Below are positions 1 to 10,404 of a stretch of 64,000 bases of DNA, piece after piece. Each line of letters begins with the position of its first letter. The stretch's first letter is position 1. Position numbers and translations under genes: made by a program. The notes below the pieces were generated by a model. It searched no databases and was not told the DNA's origin. It saw nothing but the letters and a program-made list of their open reading frames with translations. This DNA comes from Channa striata (lineage: Eukaryota > Chordata > Actinopteri > Anabantiformes > Channidae). Where the stretch lies: NCBI GenBank assembly GCA_033026295.1, contig CM065185.1:6200001-6264000 (forward strand), read 5' to 3'.

Positions 1-680
1 TGTGTGACATATGGATGGAAAGGGAAGTCATCTATAACACTGTTATACATGTACTGCAGATGACATTTCTGAGTAAAGTTAAAAAAACATCCTATGTTGT
101 TGTAAAGATTAAGTTCTTTTGATTTGCCAAGATCAAGTGTGTCCTTGTTCCTCTGCGCTTTGGGTGAAAGATATTGGAGCAGCTTTTCTCTCATAGTAAA
201 TACAGATTGCTAGAACCGACATCAATTGTATTACACAACTCACATGAAATTATGAAAATAAGCTCAAACAATATATCACTTAGGAAAACGTTAAACATCC
301 ATGCTAAACCTCAGTTGGAATCTTAAGAGTTACATTTGCTGTCTCAATAATATTGGTACTGAGATACGACAATGAAATATTTTGTTTTTGTGGAGCAGAG
401 CTTTGATATGCTGAAATGCTTTGTGGTAACTTTACTCATTTTTTATCTCTTCTAAACAAAACATTCTTTTGCTTGCTTACATTTTGACTCCATATATAGC
501 AGTGCATTCAGCACAAGAAACAGCCACATCATGTCTATAAAAGCAAAAAGTAGTGGATAACTTCTTTTAACGAAAAACTGCTACAAATTAAATGCTCTCT
601 TTCCAGCATTCAGTGTTGCTCATCATCTGTACAAGGCTTCACTTGTTGCCTTGATTAAGAAAACCTCAAGAATTCCTCAC
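1..680 (-). other. crtc1 intron 2 (partial)
   Basis: AT-rich sequence after the GTGAGG donor of crtc1 exon 2 on the minus strand. I see no third exon here; it is presumably beyond the window edge. Confidence 0.7.
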
Positions 681-2312
681 CTGAAAAGGCAATTCGACAG
701 TGCTGTTTCCAATCTGATTAACGTTTGGCAAAGACCCTCCATAGTACGGACCACGGCTCTGTCCCAGCTGCAAATACTGAGTCTTCTGCAGCTGTAACTG
801 CAAACAGAACAACACCAGGTAAGAGGAAAGGAAAATTTGCTCCTCGGTCATAGCAAGATTATAGTAAATATTTGGTAAAGATGGTTATAAACATACCACA
901 GCATACAACAATATGGAGTAAATAATAATGGCAAGACCACATTTATTTAAATAAGATAAACACAGCTTATGATATAGGTTAACACATTTGCAGTGGTCAT
1001 CCGTAGTACAGCATGAACTCAAACACTATTACATTTAAGGTAGGAGTCAGGCACTTTAGAGATATAAATGCTAAAAGTAAACTCCTTAAAGTCTTACAAA
1101 ACCTTCTATTTCTTCCTCTAGTTCCTCTACCCACAGAAAACCCGTACCCAGTCATTTCCATTTTCTTGGGCCCCTTAGTTTTGAAAAGGCGGAAAATCCA
1201 ATAATAGCAATGACTACTGTAGACGGCCATCACTGTATATTTTAATAAGCCTCAGAGGTTAGTTTGCTTAAATACATGCATGCCTCTTTTGTTGACAATG
1301 GATTGCATACTGCAGGTCTAACTTTGGTGAAGACAACAACTTCCTTCCTCATTTGTTTACGCATTAATGAAAATAAAGGATATAAAACATCATGTTTTGA
1401 TAGTGTTCAGCTGTCCCACCATTTCAAACAATTGCAGTTTTGAGACAGGTTAACCAAATAGCTCAAAGTAACTCTGCAGCAGCTCTGTAACACAGATTCA
1501 TATAGTCTAATAATTTCTATTGAGTCTAATAATTTCCCACATGCACACTCCCCCTCTGCACAGTATGCAAAAAGCATTGCAGCAGCCTCATGTTTGCTGG
1601 GGAGTTAAAGCATGTGTGCACATCATGCTGTAGCCCTGCCTGCAAAGGATTTAGTTTGAAGGCCCGTTCTGTATGTGGCTTAAATTCCAGTTAATCTGCT
1701 GTCCTTCATCTTTGGGGTAAATGTCAATCGTGTCGCAGCACACACACACACACACGCACACACACACACACACACAGGCCTTAGGACCTGTCAGACAAGT
1801 TTACAAAACCACGGTCCTCACACACCTCGCAATGAATTAGTAGCGAGCTGCCTACACACGCCACTTCTTTAACGTTACAAACGGTTCTATTTTAGCCGCT
1901 GACACCGTTTGATCTGAAACACGCACGCACGCCCCTTTGCTTTCCACTTGCGTGGGACAACCAAAAAAAAAAAACAAAAAAAAATTGCGATAACTTTTTG
2001 TCGGACGGAGGTCCCCGTCATCCATCTCTCCGTGACGGCTGTCGCCTCGTGCCAGCTGCGCTCGTCGTCACGGCGGCAGCTGGCGGGAGGCGCCAGCCGT
2101 TTGTTATTGTTTACCTCTCGCCACTAACGCAGATTTGACAGCTCGCCGACAACAAACCGAGCGGAGCAAAGAAGCGGGCTCGTTACCCTCGCTGCCCGGG
2201 TAATGCTGAGCTCCTTCATGACTTCTTCGAACGCCGCCGTCTCCTCTGCCTGCTTCTGGTTGTGCAGAGCGATTTTCTCGCTGAATTTTCGCGGATTGTT
2301 CGAAGTCGCCAT
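681..2312 (-). CDS. crtc1: CRTC1, CREB-regulated transcription coactivator (first two coding exons, partial)
   Basis: Two exons are seen. Exon 1 is complement(2187..2312), 42 codons starting MATSNNPRKFSEKIALHNQ and ending TRAAR before a GTAACG donor. Exon 2 is complement(681..797), 39 codons containing GGSLPNVNQIG, with a TTTGCAG acceptor and a GTGAGG donor. Both are in phase 0 and join cleanly. Exon 1 is the CREB-binding domain, a short helix that contacts the CREB bZIP; in mammals CRTC1 moves to the nucleus after calcineurin-dependent dephosphorylation and boosts cAMP-responsive transcription. The LQLQKTQYLQLG run and the unextended N-terminus match CRTC1 rather than CRTC2 or CRTC3 as I remember them. 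The ATG sits in a strong context (A at -3, G at +4). The remaining exons, including the SIK-regulated serines and the activation domain, lie beyond position 1. Whether this is crtc1a or crtc1b cannot be told here. Confidence 0.93.
798..2186 (-). other. crtc1 intron 1
   Basis: A short intron of about 1.4 kb between the two recognised exons. It holds a (CA)n tract and, close to exon 1, a CpG-rich patch around 2010-2110 that is probably part of the promoter island. No further coding exon is seen. Confidence 0.8.
1739..1776. repeat. (CA)n microsatellite in crtc1 intron 1
   Basis: Nineteen CA-type dinucleotides with one CG interruption. Confidence 0.97.
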
Positions 2313-2460
2313 GTTTCGCTCTCCTGCTCCGTTTTCCCTTCAATGGTCAGTGTCAAGGTAGCGCCAATGGCTGCTGTCAGCTTCCGGTTGGAGATGGCGT
2401 AATAAGTGAAAGTGAGCGGCCGAGTTGACCTCAGGAAAACGTCCGGTGGGGTAGAAGGAG
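2313..2460 (-). promoter_or_regulatory. TATA-less promoter region of crtc1
   Basis: The stretch upstream of the crtc1 ATG carries a CCAAT core (2364-2368), an ETS-type CTTCCGG (2381-2387) and an AGATGGCG element like a YY1 site (2392-2399). No TATA box is visible. The flanking exon and the start of intron 1 (about 2010-2320) are CpG-rich. This is the usual design of a broadly active vertebrate promoter. The exact transcription start is not known. Confidence 0.5.
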
Positions 2461-5426
2461 GCTCCAGGAATCACTGGCTGGCAGATTATCAAGAAACATA
2501 AGTGAACATTACACAAAACATACATATGCTACTCAGCTCCGTGGGTTGGTTTCACAGCAACGCGGCTCTTTGATGTCTCCTTGATGTTTTGATTTCAAAC
2601 GTGTTTTAAGGAAATGACTAAATACACGTTTTCATATAGGATTTGTGAGAGATCAGAGATTTGGTTTCAATCTCTGGTCTGGATCAACAAATCCACATGG
2701 ACTAGACGATCTTTTCACAGCAGATGCTTTGGACCAAATGTGGACACTCCATTCCCCAATATGTCCAAATGACGTCTTAATATTGAGCAGACATTCACAA
2801 CAGCAACAGAAGCTCCATTAATTCATATAATATCAATTACAGCTGTGTGGTTTTACACATGACACATAAGAACGAGCTGCAAAATAATGAATGTAGATAA
2901 CAAACAGCTGCATAACTGTTGATTCTCAGTTACACATGTCTTTATGATGATCCAGTACTATTATCCTCCGCAACTAAACGATCTTCTGGTCTTGGGATAA
3001 ACGTGTGTGCATTTATTTTGAAGTCCAGCTCGCCAGGTTTCCGCCGTCTTTGCTCTGACTCTGGCGGACTTGACGCGGCTCTCGGTGAGATTCTGCTTGC
3101 TCACGTCGCTGCGCGGGGGTGTACAGGAGGCGCCCCGCACATCTGGACTGCGGAACAACCGCAAAATATCACTTTTTTAAATTGCACCAATCTATTTTTC
3201 CGATTGACACTTTATACTAATCGCTTGTAATAATAATATTAAATTAAGGTATATTTTTATAGATATTCCTCCCCTATTATTTCTGATTACCGTCTTTTTT
3301 AAACCTAAACGAGGATCATGGCAAAAAATGTAAATTTTTTTCCGCTTAGGTTTTACATCTAAATTCCACATACTCACAATTGTTTGGTTTCTTTTGTGAT
3401 TTTATGTCTTACTTTATTGTTTTTTGCTTTTTAAAAAACATTTTATTGTCACTGTAAACCACTTTGAGTTGTCTTGTGCCTGAAAGGTGCTATATACATA
3501 CACCCATCTTGCCTTGTGTCTTTTGACCTAAATGTTCATGACATAAATTCTTGGCCCAGAAAAGTAGCAGTGTCTGCCTCTACATGCACACCCCTGCTGA
3601 CTGAGGACTCTCAACCCTGTGTCCCCTGCTTTCCCTACTCTATGAATTGGTTGAGTGAGCTGCACGTTCTTCTTAGAGATGTAGGTAAATGTGCATTTAG
3701 GTGAAAGAGGCAGAGCACGAGGCGGCATTTTTGTTGTGCATAGCCTTCCCCTCAGTCAGTTATATGAGAAATGCATTAATCCAGCGGAAAAGACATCTGC
3801 TTGCCCATTCTTGTTTCTGGTCTGCAGTGGTAGTTTTATTTTCACAGCTACAGCAGCAACACCAGACTTGCTGCAGACAGCAGCTGCATGCAAAACACCA
3901 AGAGGCCTCGGAGTCTTATTCATGATTGTGCATCTGGTTTAGTAATAACAACTCATGCGCATAAGAAACATAACACCTCTCACGCATTGGTTTTGCTGCA
4001 AGGCCAAAAACCCCACCTACAATCATTGTTTCTTATTCTGTTTTCACAGACACAGAAGGAACAGTGGAGCTGCTTCACCTGCCATTCAGGAGAGTAATTT
4101 GGTTGTAAAGTAACCATGGTAACTTGGAGAGAGAAGTGACTCCAGGGCAGGTGGAGGGAAGGAGTCTATGAGCTGGATTATTCTGTTATTGCTGAATAAG
4201 CCTGCAGGGGGAAAATCCTTCGAGTCAAGTGTGTTTGTAATGGGCTGTTACAATGAGGGAAAGCACATGTTGTGGAGGTTTCTGTATCCAGCTGTCCAGG
4301 TGTATTATTAATGTTTACCTAATGCAAACGGGGAAGAGGGAAAGTTTCAGTTTACCTTATCAGTCAACCCAAAAAGTCCCCTCATTTTTGTTCTTTTTTT
4401 ACACCTTTAATCCACAATGTTTAGCCACATTTGATTTGAAAAATGTTATTTAGGGTGAACAGACGTGTTAGTCTTAGATAATGATTATTAATGCCAGAGT
4501 CTGTGTGTTATGTTGGCTATTCTCTGATAGGAGCTCCATGCTATTTCCGTTTTTGTTCCACTCTAGGATATTTTAATTTCACCAAGAGTAGCTGTGTTTT
4601 TCCATTGATAACACATAAACATACAAAAGCCACATACTGAGTGCATTCCAAGTAAATTACATATAACATCATCTCCGTTTTTGGTGAGGATCAGTCAAAC
4701 CCTAAGCATTTTTTTGGAAATTCCTGCTCTCCTCCAGGCGAGTTGATATGACATCACACGCTCTAGCTTCTGCTCTTTTGACCTTAAACTATTTTCTTTC
4801 TGTTATCATTCAACTTTAACGCACAAATCATACAATAAAAGAGTAGAGAAAATTGTCAATTTTCAGAAAACGTGCTTCTGAGAGATTTACAGTGTTTAAA
4901 CTGTGTGGCTAAAAGCACAGAGAGTTCCACCCATCTTCCCCATTAAAAGCCATTGTAAGAATGTTCCAAATTTTTGGGAGCAGACGCAGATGAAGGCTGT
5001 TTGTAGCTCACAATGGTGATTTCATTATTTGGAATTTCTTTGCATAAACCACAGTATATCACTATGGTTGTAAAAGGCTTCAGCTGTTGATGGTAAAGAC
5101 ATTTTTAGATATGGGGTGTGTTTTTGTTTTATTAATTGCAGTGTTTCTGATGCAATGTTGTGCATTTTTTCTGTCACCCGTCTGTATATAAACACGTGTC
5201 TCTTGCCCATCTGTCGCTGTCAAATAACGTCCCCCAATCATGACTCAGCATTTTCAATATTTACTTTTGTGACTTAACTTATACTGACCTGAAATTTACA
5301 AGTCTCAAAATCCTCAAGGGGTTATGAAATTTAAAAACACTGAGATAACAGGATATGTTTTTTCACAGTGAAAACACAAGATAAGGACGGAAGAAAGAAA
5401 TAACTTGTTAATTATTTCAAACAATG
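2461..5426. other. Intergenic region upstream of crtc1
   Basis: No coding exon is recognised. A CpG-rich island lies at about 3035-3150, in otherwise AT-rich DNA, and includes a donor-like CTCG|GTGAGA at 3084/3085 on the plus strand, so an unrecognised first exon or alternative promoter is possible. The rest looks like single-copy non-coding DNA. Confidence 0.55.
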
Positions 5427-5522
5427 GGACAGTATGGTGGTGGAGTGATTAGTGCTGCTGCCTAACACCTAGGCTCGAAGGTTGAATGTTCGCCCACTGC
5501 TTGTGTGGGTTTCCTCCAGCTA
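5427..5522 (+). repeat. Fragment of a common teleost dispersed repeat
   Basis: Decayed match to the widespread fish repeat whose consensus reads like 'ggcacggtggcgcagtgg... ttagcactg... gcctcacagc' and 'gtgtgggttttctccgg'. Here it shows as GGTGGTGGAGTGATTAGTGC followed later by GTGTGGGTTTCCTCCAGC. It is in the opposite orientation to the longer copy at 9935-10243. Family assignment is from memory. Confidence 0.6.
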
Positions 5523-6468
5523 CTAACCAGTACATGCTGGTATGGAAACAATACTAACACAAGTGACCAGAGGGGAAACTATATGTGAAACGTGTGAGGT
5601 TTTAAAGCGGCAGTGGCAAAACATTCAGATAGCAATTCTTTAAATAATCAGCGGCAGCATAAAACTCACAAAGAAGTCATGCTTCAGAACAAATATAGTG
5701 TCAGTCATTTTGCATTTTGGTGGCTTGCATGTATTTTGCATGCGGGAAATGATACTCACCAGGGGGAGGTAGAGTTCCTGTTGCGCTGGATCACCATCAG
5801 GTTTAGTGAGAGTGTGTTGTTTTGACCATTCTGACACTTACAACATCAATGACATGACTTTAACTTTAAAGAAATGTAAATTTTATTTGAGTGTGTGTGT
5901 GTGTCATCCTTATCCATCTCTTCTCATTTATCATTTGTTGTTGTTGTTTAGTACAAAGGTACAACTACTACTACTACTGGTGATGCTGCAGAGGACTCCT
6001 TTATTTTATCATAACCAGGCTCAAGTCAAGCTAAAATAATGATCTTTTAACATATAGGCTGGAAACAAAAAATAGCCTCTGTCAGCAGCTGTCCATTTTC
6101 AAAAATAGCTCTTACAGGAAATCTTTTAGTTTCAGCAGTTTTGTTGCCCAGTTCCAAGATTTCAGTAAAAGGGAACTTCACAGTCGAGTGTGAGGTGACA
6201 AAGTGAAACTGCATGACTTTACTCATGATACAGACCTTGAGCCACATCGTTGGAGGCTTGTTTGGTAAGATAACCCACATTTTGACAGCAAATTGTTTGT
6301 CTTGGCTTCAATTGTACTTTGAATTTCACTGAAAGCCTTTAGACTTATTTATTTATAAATATGAATGAAGCTTTTTTGGATTATTACCATATTTTTCTGT
6401 TGTATCAGGTGTAGGAGTCTCTGTAAGGCCACATTGTAACTCACTTCACTTGTCACACTTACTTTCAG
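5523..6468. other. Region upstream of the LRRC25-like gene
   Basis: No leucine-rich-repeat exon is visible on the plus strand. One frame from about 6053 to 6205 reads without a stop and contains SKISVKGNFTVECEVTK, which looks faintly like the first strands of an Ig domain, but it then hits a stop. A (GT)7-like tract lies near 5890 and a (CTA)n tract near 5967. The exon at 6469 is preceded by an acceptor-like CTTACTTTCAG, so an upstream non-coding or coding exon may exist somewhere here. Confidence 0.4.
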
Positions 6469-6471
6469 ACC

Positions 6472-7384
6472 ATGAATACCAGTGCTACTTGTGACAATAG
6501 AAATGGCACCAACACATGCAAAAGCAGCTCGTCTGTAGGTCTGGCTGTGGGGCTGTCGCTCTTCTTTATGCTCCTTGTTATCGCAGCCTCTGTGATATTG
6601 TATAAATACTACAGTAAAATCAGGAATATGATACAAGTTGGACAACAAAGAAGCCCCAAGAAGGAGGACTATTCTGAAACAACACAAGGTGGCTCACATC
6701 AGTATAGCAGTATGTACAGAGAAGAGTCAATGGCACAGACGCCCATCTATGAAAACGTTACTCGGACTACCGGCTGCAGTAGGCCTGCAGTAGACCAGAG
6801 ACGGTAAGTCCTAGTCATTTGTCTTGTTTTTTTAATGTGTTTTTCACTTTCATCAATTTAGAGGAAATGTTTTAGTCTAAAATGTAATTTATTACAACTA
6901 CTACAGCAGTAAAAAAAGAGACCAGAACGGAAACTGATGAAAGAACATCCTGTCCACGGTGTGAATTTCCCCATTTTGCACAATAATTTTGTAATATAGA
7001 CCCACAGTTTGGCTGACACGTACAGGTGGTATCTCTTCTATTGATTCATCTGATTTATGTCTATTAATCAAACATGCCAACTGATGACTCAGTGCTGGAG
7101 TTTTTCTCCAGACAAAGATAGAAACTGGGGAACAGAGATTCATACAGCTTACATACTATTTATCCTGCGTCACTATGGTTTTACATCAGAAAAGTGATCT
7201 CTAATGGGAGAATTATTTGCTGTGCTCATCGTCGGTTCCCAGGTCGGCTGCTGAACCTGATGAGGATGTGTACCTGCAGTGTGACATGTCGGATGACGCA
7301 ATATACAGCAATGATCCAGAGTGTAACCTCGCAATCCTCCCGGATGGCCAAGAAGAGGATGTGTACATTGTGCCAGATTCATGA
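6472..7384 (+). CDS. LRRC25-like single-pass membrane protein with tyrosine-motif tail
   Basis: Two exons, 6472..6803 (donor CG|GTAAGT) and 7243..7384 (acceptor TTCCCAG), give 157 residues. The first 21 residues carry NTS and NGT glycosylation sequons and two cysteines. A hydrophobic helix spans about residues 22-44, then a basic KYYSKIR stretch. There is no signal peptide, so this would be a type III membrane protein unless an upstream exon adds one. The tail has seven tyrosines; the clearest motifs are YENV (93), YSND (132) and a terminal EEDVYIVPDS (YxxP, 152). YxN sites are Grb2 SH2 ligands and YxxP fits Crk-type SH2 domains. Human LRRC25, as I recall it, ends with a similar series (YEN, YCN, EEEYVIP) and lies tail-to-tail with GDF15, as this gene does. 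Orthology is an inference: no leucine-rich repeat part is seen. An unrelated leukocyte adaptor is the alternative. Confidence 0.72.
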
Positions 7385-9934
7385 AAGGACACGTCTGTAT
7401 TAATGTCTTTATTCTTTACCACATTTATTGTAGAGCCTACAATAAGCCGTGTTCATTGAATAATGATGTAAATATCACAAGGCAAAACTAAGCTGTACAT
7501 GTAGTTTTTCTCAATAGGCATCACATGTAAAGTTGGAAATGGAGTAAGATGTATTAGTTGCTTATGTTGTTATGTTGTGGTAACTCTACATGAGGGTTCT
7601 GTTATCAGAATTGAACCATATTTTGCTGTTGTTGTTGTTTTGTGTTTGTTTTTTAGTTTGTTTTTAGTTACAATACTTCGTCAAACATTTTTACAATTCA
7701 CAATCCTGTGTAATTTGTTGGTATTTCTTGTTCTACACAAATGACGTTTTTTTACCTGTAATGAATCACATCTTGACCTTTAGATAGGAGAAGTACTTTC
7801 TCCCATTGTGTGTTAAATTCATGCATGCAGTCTGCTTTTCTTGTTAAATCAGCATTTCTGCTTTTGGACCTCTGTTAGTCATAAAAAAAAATTGGCAATG
7901 CGAAATATTCATATTTAAATCTTCACAATCTTAAAACATATCTGCAAATACAATTGACATTTTATTATATCAACATGTTGCACACTTGTGCATTTGTATG
8001 TGAGCAGGTCTTGTATTTAAGTTTTTATAGAATAGTAATAGTTATGCTGACATTTATACTTGTTCATGTGAACAGCTTTCACAGGAAGCTACTATTTACA
8101 GCATCTATAACTGATGTGTTTGAACACCAAGACATATTTTTTCCCCTGTGTGGTAACTATAAAATGATCTAAACAGTCTTGTTACCAGCTATGAGTAAAA
8201 ATGTTTACTATGAAAAAGATAGCGTGTGATTTCCCTGATTCAGGCCAAATTGAGATGAGTCACAAAGTGCATGATAGTTTATAATTTTAAACTAAAGAGG
8301 AAAACGCCATGTTTGGTCACAAACATATGTGCTATTCATTTTTGCAAAAAATATGCCCGCAGAGCATAGTCTGATTTGTGGTCCATACGTTTTTAGTCGA
8401 CTGGCAAAGAGGATGTGAAAATCTCTAACTGATTGCAGAGTGAAAATACAGATTTGCCCCCTAACAACTGAACAGATATCAGAGCTAAAAGGTTTGCTTT
8501 TATTTTTCCTGATGTTTTTTAAAAAATAATTTTGGTGAGGCAATGCAAAGGTTAAAACCAGGAGAAAGCCAAACACTGGAGGACAATGAGTTCAAGCTGT
8601 CTATCTCAGATTATACTGGTTATAATGGTTTGATAAATACTTTCTCTAATTTGTTTCTACGTGTATACTTTGGGTGGCACTGAAAGTCAGATCCTTTCAT
8701 AATCTAAGATTGAAGACCTTTCCACCCGCCCTCAGTTGTGTAATGACTGAGGGTGTCATCCTTAAAACAAAGAGTAACCGGACAAAAACAAAGAAATGAA
8801 AGAGCAGTTACTGGGCACAGGTCTAGACTCACCACAAGAAAACTGCAATTACAGTTAGCATTTGTGTCCGCAACTCTGATTAATCACCTCTTCATTCATC
8901 TGCCTATTTATTCAGCCCTGCAGGGTCACTAAATATGCCTCACCCTTTATTACATGGACTTTATTAATTGTAAAACAACAAATGTTCACATTTAAGTGAC
9001 CTGCACTGACTCATTAGGGGTGGTGGTGTCACCTCTTTAATTTATCAAAGACATTTCAGACGAGGAGGGCGACAAAGAGTTTCACTGCACTCACTGAATG
9101 TCGCACTCATAATGTGGCTCTGTTTATTGCTGCTAAACCCTGAGCTTCATCGTTTCCCTCTGGTCTATGAAGCCGTTTTGTGTGGTGTTTTTCTTTTCTT
9201 GTCGAGCACACTTATCACAGGATATCTCACAATATTATTTGTTCTTTTTCTGGTAACTTATCTCAACAGCACTTAAACGCAAATATAACAGACACGAGCT
9301 TTGATAATCTTTATTGAAAATGCATTTACAGTATCGTCATTGATATGTAATCTGAAAAGGCTGAAGTTTACACAACGCAACAGATTTTCTTTTCGAATAT
9401 TCACACTTTCCATTTCAAATAAAACTAATAGTTCTATCAGATTTGTCCCTTAACTTGCTGCTCAAGGCCACATAGTGAATTCAACTTAAAGGCCAGTAAT
9501 GATGGTTTTTATATCTTACATTGTGATTCCCCTGGCTTACCTAATCTACTGTGTATGTGTTTCCATGAATAAGAGACAAATGAGAAAATGTCCTGTTCAT
9601 GTGTTTATTATGAAACAAATAATGTGGACGTTATAAGGACAATATTTTATGAAGAAATCAGGACACTTTTTGGGCTGCATGTTAATGAAATGTAGAAGAC
9701 AAGCGATCTACTTCAACAAACAATCCAGTACTTTAAATACTGACAGTAAAATTATACAGTAAATAGTTTCAGATATGATTTATCTTAACATAACAATAAC
9801 GTAACACAATAAACACCATAAATAGAGCTTCAAATAAATATGTGTAAATGGAAACATATGAAGTTCAAAAGCAAACAGTGTCTCTGTGCAGCAGTAAATT
9901 TCAAAATAAAGTATACATGGCTGAGTGGAATTTT
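7385..9934. other. Intergenic region between convergent genes
   Basis: Contains the 3' UTR of the LRRC25-like gene and, on the other strand, sequence beyond gdf15. No good AATAAA follows the LRRC25-like stop closely; the nearest clear one is at 9418-9423. Otherwise AT-rich with no supported exon. Confidence 0.6.
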
Positions 9935-10243
9935 CCATCCGTCGATGATCTGCCTATTCTGCGCAGGGTCACGGGGGGCTGGAGCCTATCCCAGCTGTCA
10001 CAAGGTGAGAAGCAGGGCCCACCCAGGACAGGTCGCCAGTCCTTCTCAGGACCAACACAGAGAGACGTACACAGACAGTTAACCTAACATGCGTGTCTTT
10101 GGACTGTAGGAGGAAAGCAGAGTACACAGAGGAAACCCAGCAAGCACGGAGAGAACATGCAAACTCAGAACACAGACAGACCACGACTCACAACCTTCTA
10201 GCTGTGAGGACGCAGCACTAACCACTCCAGCACCATGCTGCTT
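9935..10243 (+). repeat. Teleost dispersed repeat (LINE 3' end or SINE-like)
   Basis: About 300 bases matching a repeat seen across fish genomes. Landmarks are GGGGGCTGGAGCCTATCCCAG, GGACAGGTCGCCAGTC, TAACCTAACATGCGTGTCTT, GGAGAACATGCAAACTC and a CTAACCACTCCAGCACCATG end. I recall this as the 3' tail of RTE/Expander-type LINEs or a derived SINE; the exact family is not asserted. It lies just beyond the predicted poly(A) signal of gdf15. Open frames inside it are not genes. Confidence 0.8.
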
Positions 10244-10263
10244 CTGAATGCAATTTTAATTAA

Positions 10264-10269
10264 TTTATT
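10264..10269 (-). terminator. Candidate polyadenylation signal of gdf15
   Basis: AATAAA on the minus strand, 136 bases after the gdf15 stop codon and before the dispersed repeat. Position is plausible; no transcript evidence. Confidence 0.45.
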
Positions 10270-10404
10270 AATAAAAATGTAATAAAAAAAAATTTTCTGT
10301 CTGAATATCAGTTTTTCTAATTATGTAACATTTTGAGACATTTGGTGCAAGAGCTCTCCTAAAGTTTGGGGTTTAAAAAGAAAAAAGGAATGAGCATTTG
10401 TTTC

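Noticed and set aside
6047..6280. 77-codon minus-strand ORF behind the LRRC25-like gene
   Set aside because: No splice context, no family resemblance, and it overlaps the plus-strand segment discussed as a possible Ig remnant.
9840..10184. Overlapping ORFs on both strands
   Set aside because: They lie almost wholly within the dispersed repeat at 9935-10243.
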